Part shown: positions 59,335 through 64,000 of the stretch, one piece after another
How positions within the stretch are numbered: the first letter of the stretch is position 1
Layout of the letters: each line of letters starts with the position of its first letter
Notes under the pieces: generated by a model
Databases searched by the model: none
What the model saw: the letters and a program-made list of their open reading frames with translations, nothing else
What the model was told of the DNA's origin: nothing
Position numbers and translations under genes: made by a program
DNA from: Subtercola vilae
GTDB lineage: Bacteria; Actinomycetota; Actinomycetes; Actinomycetales; Microbacteriaceae
Assembly: GCF_004923255.1 (NCBI RefSeq)
Contig: NZ_QYRT01000005.1
Coordinates: 108,212 to 172,211 of the forward strand
Direction: 5' to 3'
DNA: 64,000 nt

Positions 59335-60258
59335 ATGCCTCCCAGCTCACACCAGCCGTTCGTCATCTCCGAAGCCGTCACCGAGGCCCTGGCCGCCGGG
59401 CGCCCGGTCGTTGCGCTTGAATCGACCATCATCTCGCACGGGCTGCCTCGGCCCCGCAATCTGGCGGCGGCGCAGGAATTCGAAGAGATTCTGCTCAGCG
59501 CGGGTGTCACGCCGGCCACCATCGCAGTGCTCGACGGGGTACCACGCATCGGGCTCGACGCCGACGGGGTGTCGCGAATTGCAAACGAAGACATGGTCAA
59601 GGCGAGTGTTCGAGACCTGCCTATTCTGGCGGCCAAGAAGATCAGCGGTGCGACCACGGTGGCGGCAACGGCGTATCTGGCAGGCAAGGCGGGTGTGCGG
59701 GTGTTCGCGACGGGCGGCCTCGGCGGTGTGCACCGCGGGGCGAGCACGACCTTCGACGAGTCAGCCGACCTCAGCTCGCTCGCTCTCGCTGGGGTCACGG
59801 TGGTGGCTGCCGGGGTCAAGTCGGTTCTCGACATCGCGGGCACGCTCGAGCGGCTTGAGACCCTGAGCGTTCCTGTGCTCGGGTACCGCACCACGAACTT
59901 TCCGAGCTTCTGGCTCACCGAGTCGGGTGAGCAGATCGACTGGTCGGCCGACTCGCCCGCGGAGATAGCCGCAGTCATGCAGGCGCAAGACGAGCTGGGC
60001 CACGGGCAGGGAATCATCGTGGCGAATCCGTTGCCGATCGAGCTGCAGTGGCTTCCCGAGGAGCACGACCGGGTGCTGCTCGAGGCTCTGTCTGCGGCCG
60101 ATACGCAGGGCATCCGGGGCAAGGCGGTGACGCCGTTCCTGCTGTCGTACATCGTCGGCGCGTCGGGTGGGCGAAGCCTCGAGGTGAACCTCGACATCGC
60201 CCGCAACAACGTGCGGCTCGCTGGCGAGATCGCCACGGCCTGGAGCACCCGTGAGTGA
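59335..60258 (+). CDS. psuG: Pseudouridine-5'-phosphate glycosidase
   Basis: PsuG cleaves the C-glycosidic bond of pseudouridine-5'-phosphate into uracil and ribose-5-phosphate. The 307-residue chain has the family motifs ALESTIISHGLPRPRN (residues 27-42), the catalytic Lys in LAAKKISGATTVAATA, FATGGLGGVHRG, GYRTTNFPSFW and NPLPIELQWLP. Length and motifs are complete. It overlaps the next kinase gene by 8 bp, so psuG and psuK form the pseudouridine-catabolic operon; no pseudouridine transporter is next to it. Confidence 0.95.
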   Translation: MPPSSHQPFVISEAVTEALAAGRPVVALESTIISHGLPRPRNLAAAQEFEEILLSAGVTPATIAVLDGVPRIGLDADGVSRIANEDMVKASVRDLPILAAKKISGATTVAATAYLAGKAGVRVFATGGLGGVHRGASTTFDESADLSSLALAGVTVVAAGVKSVLDIAGTLERLETLSVPVLGYRTTNFPSFWLTESGEQIDWSADSPAEIAAVMQAQDELGHGQGIIVANPLPIELQWLPEEHDRVLLEALSAADTQGIRGKAVTPFLLSYIVGASGGRSLEVNLDIARNNVRLAGEIATAWSTRE

Positions 60259-61282
60259 CTCCGGCCCACTCGCGGGCCGGGTCGCTGGGCACTTCTCGTC
60301 GGCGACCGCCGCGCATACCCGTGTGGTGATCGTGGGCGATGTGTTCGACGACATCATCGTCAGGCCGTCGGGGCCCATCCGAAGCGACACAGACACCCTG
60401 TCGAGCATCGAACGCCGGGCGGGCGGGTCGGCGGCGAACACGGCCGCCTGGCTCGGCTCGCTCGGCACCCGCGTGGACTTTGTGGGTCGCACCAACGTCG
60501 TCGACACGCAGCGCCACGAGAACTCCCTCCGAGACTCCGGGGTCACTCCTCACCTGCTGGGCGAGAACGTGTTGCCGACCGGCACTATCGTGGTGATCGT
60601 CGACGAACACGACACCCGCACGATGCTCACCGAGCGAGGTGCGAACGTCGACACCTCACCGCACGATGTCAGCGACGAGCTGCTGCGGGCCGCGACGCAC
60701 CTCCACTTCACGGGATACACGCTGTTCAGCGGGCAGCCGCGCGAAGGGTTCACCGAACTCATTCGGCGGGCAGCCCAGCACTCGGTCACGGTGTCGGTCG
60801 ACCCCGGTTCGTCAGGGTTCATCGCCGACCACGGCGCAGCCGCGTTCTTCGATGCGGTGCGCGGGGCAGACATCCTGTTCCCGAACCTCGACGAGGGAAT
60901 CGCCCTCACCGGCCTCACCGAGCCGGCAGCGATCGTGGATGCCCTCACGCAGCACTTTCGAATCGTGGCGCTCACTCTGGGTCGGCGTGGTGCCCTTGTC
61001 GCCACCAGCTCAGGCCTTCGCATACAGGCCCCGTGCGTGCCCGTCGAACCTGTCGACACCACCGGAGCCGGTGACGCGTTCAACGCCGGCTTTCTCAGCG
61101 GGCTGCTGGGTGGGCTGCCAGCCAGCGATGAGGTCGATACCAAGAGGTTCGAAGCGCTCAGTGCCTTGGCTGCCGAGCGCGGCGTCGCGACGGCGTCGAA
61201 GGCCATCGGGCACGTTGGCGGCCGACCGCCGCACTTCGTGCCGCTGCACTCACCCCGCACCCTCGGCGGAGTCAGTTGTTGA
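60251..61282 (+). CDS. psuK: PfkB-family kinase, probable pseudouridine kinase
   Basis: The 343-residue ribokinase-fold protein has RAGGSAANTAAWLGSLG near residue 57 and the anion-hole/catalytic motif PVDTTGAGDAFNAGF near 265-279, with the catalytic Asp. The assignment to pseudouridine kinase rests on the 8-bp overlap with psuG; PfkB members differ in substrate and the fold alone does not tell. The start is GTG 60251. It ends 11 bp into the convergent SGNH gene. Confidence 0.85.
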   Translation: MSDSGPLAGRVAGHFSSATAAHTRVVIVGDVFDDIIVRPSGPIRSDTDTLSSIERRAGGSAANTAAWLGSLGTRVDFVGRTNVVDTQRHENSLRDSGVTPHLLGENVLPTGTIVVIVDEHDTRTMLTERGANVDTSPHDVSDELLRAATHLHFTGYTLFSGQPREGFTELIRRAAQHSVTVSVDPGSSGFIADHGAAAFFDAVRGADILFPNLDEGIALTGLTEPAAIVDALTQHFRIVALTLGRRGALVATSSGLRIQAPCVPVEPVDTTGAGDAFNAGFLSGLLGGLPASDEVDTKRFEALSALAAERGVATASKAIGHVGGRPPHFVPLHSPRTLGGVSC

Positions 61283-61853
61283 TGTTGCGCAGCTCCGGCA
61301 GCCGGATCGGGCGGCTCTTGGGCGGCAGCCCGTGCACTCGCTCGAGTGCGGGCTCGAGCTCTGAGAGCCATGCCCCGTAGCCGGCTTCATTGAGATGAAG
61401 CCGGTCGGTCGTGTATTCGGGGTTCAACTCGCCATCAGCGAGGCCGAGGGCCGGCCAGAGATCGAGATAGTGCGTGCGCACGCTCGACGCGAACTGCCAG
61501 ATATGGCGGTTGATATCGCGGATCTCGTCTGAGAACTCGTGCCCCCTCGGCAGCACCGACTGCAGCAGAATCTCGGCGTCAGGCAACTCACTGCGCAGTG
61601 TCGCCAATGTCGTCTCGATGTTCTGCACGATGTGTTCGACCGTGCGCCTCTTGGCCAGATCGTTGGCCCCGATGAGAACGACGATTGTTCCTGGATCGAG
61701 GGCAACGACTTCGTCGAGTCGGGCCTTCACATCGTCTGACGTGTCGCCCGCAACTCCGAGGTTGTGGGTTTCGAAATCAGGAAACCACTCTTGCCACTTG
61801 CCGCCCGCTGTCAGGCTGTCGCCGAGAAACACGAGTGTTGAATTTTCGGGCAT
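61272..61853 (-). CDS. SGNH/GDSL hydrolase
   Basis: The 193-residue hydrolase has block I FLGDSLTAGG (residues 9-18, nucleophile Ser), the block II Gly in NLGVAGDTS, block III IGANDLAK and block V DRLHLNEAGY with the catalytic Asp-x-x-His. It should act as an esterase or lysophospholipase; the substrate is unknown. I start at ATG 61853 because GGAGG lies 6 bp upstream; a longer in-frame ATG has none. No signal peptide is evident, so it is cytosolic. Confidence 0.9.
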   Translation of the reverse strand: MPENSTLVFLGDSLTAGGKWQEWFPDFETHNLGVAGDTSDDVKARLDEVVALDPGTIVVLIGANDLAKRRTVEHIVQNIETTLATLRSELPDAEILLQSVLPRGHEFSDEIRDINRHIWQFASSVRTHYLDLWPALGLADGELNPEYTTDRLHLNEAGYGAWLSELEPALERVHGLPPKSRPIRLPELRNINN

Positions 61854-61987
61854 GTGAGCCTCCGAGATGTTTTCTCCGTGATGGTTCTGCTTCGCGGTCA
61901 TTCATTCTCTCGCTGGCCGAGCCAAAGCTCCAGAGTCGACGCACCTTTCACAGCGACTGCCCACCCCTGTGTGCACCGAAGCAGATG

Positions 61988-63535
61988 CTAAGCGATCTCT
62001 TCGGCGGTGGTCGCTTTGCTCGCATCAACCCGTGCTGTGGGCTCCGGATGCTCGTTCTTTCGCTTCGCCTCACGCAACGCCGCCTCGGTGATGCGATTCG
62101 CCATCCCGGGAAAAATGAACCCGTGAAACGGCAGAATCGAATACCAGTACAGCCGACCGGCCAATCCGCGCGGAAAGAACACCGCCCGCTGTGTGTAGTG
62201 CGATCCGCCGCCTTCACGAGGGGCCGCCGTCATCTCGAGCCATGCTCGGCCGGGAACCTTCATCTCCGCACGGAGCCGCAGAAAGTTGCCACGTTTGATT
62301 TGCTCGACACGCCAGAAGTCGAGCGCATCGCCCGTGTGCAGGTGATCGGGGTTTCGGCGACCGCGTCGGAGCCCCACTCCCCCGACGACCTTGTCCATCC
62401 AACCGCGAACCGCCCAGGCGAGCGGAAAGGAGTACCACCCGTTGTCACCCCCGATGCCCTCGATGACCCGCCACAGGTCGCCCGGCTTCGCATCGGTCTC
62501 GCGCACCTGAAGGTCTGTGTAGACGGTGTGGCCGGCCCAATCGGGGTCGCTCGGCAGCGTGTCACTCGGTGCACCCTGCACATAGCTGTCTTGCCAGCTC
62601 GTCTCCACCTGGCCATCGCGCATCTTGCCGAGCGCAAGGCGAACTGCGCGGCGGTAACCCGTGAGGCCGCCTTCCGGGTCAGGGATGAGCGACCGAATAT
62701 CGTGTTCTTGCGCTACACATTCGAACTGAAGCGACTCGATGATCGGCACGGCCAGGTTGCGAGGAATCGGCGAAACCAGATTCACCCACTGCGAGGCAAG
62801 CCACGGCGTCAGCACCGGCAGCGGAGCGATCGGCCGTTGATGCAGCCCAGCCTCGACGGCGTACCCATTCATCATCTGGCCGTAACGCAGAACATCCGGC
62901 CCGCCGATGTCGAACGTTCGGTTCAGCCCGTCGGGTAGATCTGCTGCCCCGATCAGATAGTAGAGAACGTCACGCACGGCGATCGGCTGAATGAAGTTGC
63001 GCACCCACTTCGGCGCCGGCATGTACGGCAACACCTCAGTCAGATGGCGGATCATCTCAAAACTCGTCGAACCCGACCCGATGACCACGCCCGCCTGCAA
63101 AGCTACCGTTGGAACGCCGGACTGCATCAGGATACTGCCGACCGCAGCCCTCGAGCGCAGGTGCTGCGACAGGCTCACGCCCTGCGGGTGCAGCCCTCCC
63201 AGGTAGACGATGCGTTTCACCTGAGCGACCAGAGCCAGTTCGGCGACATTTCGGGCCGAGGCCAACTCAGTTCCATCGAAGCTGCCTTTGCCGCCCATGG
63301 AGTGCACAAGGTAGTAGAGCACGTCGACGTTCTCGAACGCGTCGGCAATGGATGCCCTCTCGCTCAAGTCACCCTTCACGATTTCGACCTTGCCGGCCCA
63401 AGGCACATCCGAGAGCTTCTGCGGAGATCGCACCAGCACCCGAACGTCAAAGCCCGCCTCGAGCAGCCGTGGAACCAAGCGGCCACCGATATACCCTGTC
63501 GCACCGGTCACAAGGGCGATTCGTTTCGTACTCAC
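61988..63535 (-). CDS. SDR-family NAD(P)-binding protein with DUF2867 domain
   Basis: The 515-residue protein pairs an N-terminal atypical SDR domain (VTGATGYIGGRLVPRLLEAG, residues 9-28) with a C-terminal DUF2867 domain (DLWRVIEGIGGDNGWY, YWYSILPFHGFIFPGM). Such fusions are widespread in actinobacteria and have no characterised reaction. No membrane helix is present. The start is GTG 63535, with TAGCCT exactly 6 bp upstream. It is monocistronic. Confidence 0.88.
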   Translation of the reverse strand: MSTKRIALVTGATGYIGGRLVPRLLEAGFDVRVLVRSPQKLSDVPWAGKVEIVKGDLSERASIADAFENVDVLYYLVHSMGGKGSFDGTELASARNVAELALVAQVKRIVYLGGLHPQGVSLSQHLRSRAAVGSILMQSGVPTVALQAGVVIGSGSTSFEMIRHLTEVLPYMPAPKWVRNFIQPIAVRDVLYYLIGAADLPDGLNRTFDIGGPDVLRYGQMMNGYAVEAGLHQRPIAPLPVLTPWLASQWVNLVSPIPRNLAVPIIESLQFECVAQEHDIRSLIPDPEGGLTGYRRAVRLALGKMRDGQVETSWQDSYVQGAPSDTLPSDPDWAGHTVYTDLQVRETDAKPGDLWRVIEGIGGDNGWYSFPLAWAVRGWMDKVVGGVGLRRGRRNPDHLHTGDALDFWRVEQIKRGNFLRLRAEMKVPGRAWLEMTAAPREGGGSHYTQRAVFFPRGLAGRLYWYSILPFHGFIFPGMANRITEAALREAKRKNEHPEPTARVDASKATTAEEIA

Positions 63536-63541
63536 TGTTAC

Positions 63542-63547
63542 AGGCTA
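63542..63547 (-). promoter_or_regulatory. -10 box of the SDR-DUF2867 gene
   Basis: TAGCCT on the minus strand, exactly 6 bp before GTG 63535. Confidence 0.5.
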
Positions 63548-63671
63548 CGCCGGTCGGCGAACGATCTGGCACGCCCCACACGGTGTTGACGGCAGGCACT
63601 CAGCGGGGCACGCAAGACGCGCACAGTGGCGGGCACGCGCTACTTCGCAAGCTCGGACTTAGAGTCCGAAA

Positions 63672-64000
63672 TCAGGTTGTGTATGGTCGTGGTTGTCTGA
63701 CCCATGGCGGTAATGGTGTCGTTGGTAGTGGGCCGCGTCGTCTGGATCTGATTTGGGAGCAGGGTCTGGGGGTTTGTTCCCAGTCGATGCTTTTCGGTGG
63801 GATCAAAACGGGGACGCCGTTCTGCATGGCGAGTTTCCACTCAGAAGAATGCACATGGGTGTGGTGGAAGTGACAGAGCAGTGCCCCGTTATCGATGTCT
63901 GTACGGCCTGGTGCGTAGGTGTGGTGTTTCCAGTCGTCGACGTGGTGGCTTTCGCACCAGGACGGGCCGCGGTCGCAGCCCGGCCACACACACCCACCAT
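63672..64000 (-). CDS. HNH endonuclease-domain protein (DUF222 type), C-terminal part
   Basis: The reading frame enters from the right edge and covers the last about 109 residues. It holds a complete HNH zinc/catalytic core: CVWPGCDRGPSWCESHHV, then NGALLCHFHHTHVH. Proteins of this kind in Microbacteriaceae have an N-terminal DUF222 domain and are multicopy. The 5' part lies outside the window. The last about 35 residues (QIRSRRRGPLPTT onward) look unlike the usual tail, and a neighbouring frame offers LLPNQIQTTRPT there, so a 3' frameshift is possible but unproven. Confidence 0.85.
   Translation of the reverse strand, partial: GGCVWPGCDRGPSWCESHHVDDWKHHTYAPGRTDIDNGALLCHFHHTHVHSSEWKLAMQNGVPVLIPPKSIDWEQTPRPCSQIRSRRRGPLPTTPLPPWVRQPRPYTT

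Noticed and set aside
63640..63840. Separate small gene in the frame reading NQIQTTRPT
   Set aside because: It overlaps the HNH C-terminal region in another frame and has no start signal. It is either a shadow or the displaced tail of the HNH gene.

Overview
This is chromosomal DNA of a high-GC Gram-positive actinobacterium, most likely a member of the Microbacteriaceae. The pointers are the strong GC bias with G/C-ending codons, frequent GTG starts, many GTGA stop/start overlaps, and gene families typical of that group (HelD, CYTH/CHAD protein, maltokinase, DUF222/HNH tail, pnp near rpsO, leuA next to recO). I see no insertion sequence, integrase, prophage, CRISPR array, tRNA or rRNA. It reads as a core chromosomal segment with some accessory metabolic genes.

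Layout. 1-6.7 kb: 5' end of recO, a TRIC-type channel gene, leuA with a leucine-rich leader peptide and attenuator-like hairpin, then a two-gene lipid operon (MprF-like aminoacyl-phosphatidylglycerol synthase plus membrane esterase). 6.9-18.3 kb: a TIGR01777 epimerase, dapB, a phosphatase/M16 peptidase pair, a medium-chain reductase, pnp with a structured leader, a badly decayed secreted GH25 lysozyme pseudogene, and rpsO. 18.3-22.8 kb: a redox operon (ferredoxin, NuoF-like subunit, ferric-reductase-like membrane protein, ApbE flavin transferase, small Ser/Thr-rich membrane protein) and a paired CrcB/FluC fluoride channel operon. 22.8-37.6 kb: thioesterase, two transporters or membrane proteins, FKBP isomerase, HelD, FAD-linked oxidase, YihY protein, aspA, aldehyde dehydrogenase, type B carboxylesterase, NmrA-type reductase and a Gfo/Idh/MocA oxidoreductase. 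37.6-45 kb: DHA2 efflux pump and an ion-transport cluster (CPA1 antiporter, APC permease, potassium channel). 45-64 kb: CYTH/CHAD protein, oligopeptidase B, maltokinase, FAD/Rieske oxidoreductase, CorA, a CpdA-type phosphodiesterase, Stealth phosphotransferase coupled to an SNF2 helicase, a UPF0303 protein, psuG-psuK pseudouridine catabolism, an SGNH esterase, a DUF2867 SDR protein, and the C-terminal end of an HNH nuclease gene.

Regulation visible in the sequence. Many genes carry a TANNNT -10 box placed exactly 6 (or 7) bp before the start codon, so leaderless mRNA appears to be a major initiation mode here. The leuA leader peptide fits the same rule. Two divergent pairs (22.83 kb and 46.6 kb) have very compact bidirectional promoters. 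Several strong hairpins mark operon ends. In-frame tandem repeats of 6, 15 or 18 bp recur in linkers and termini of otherwise conserved proteins.

The most interesting items are the leuL-leuA attenuator, the ApbE redox operon that lacks any FMN-binding domain protein, the multiply disrupted lysozyme gene, the potassium-channel tail that runs through a 15-bp repeat into its neighbour, and an over-represented 9-mer (GGGCATCCG).
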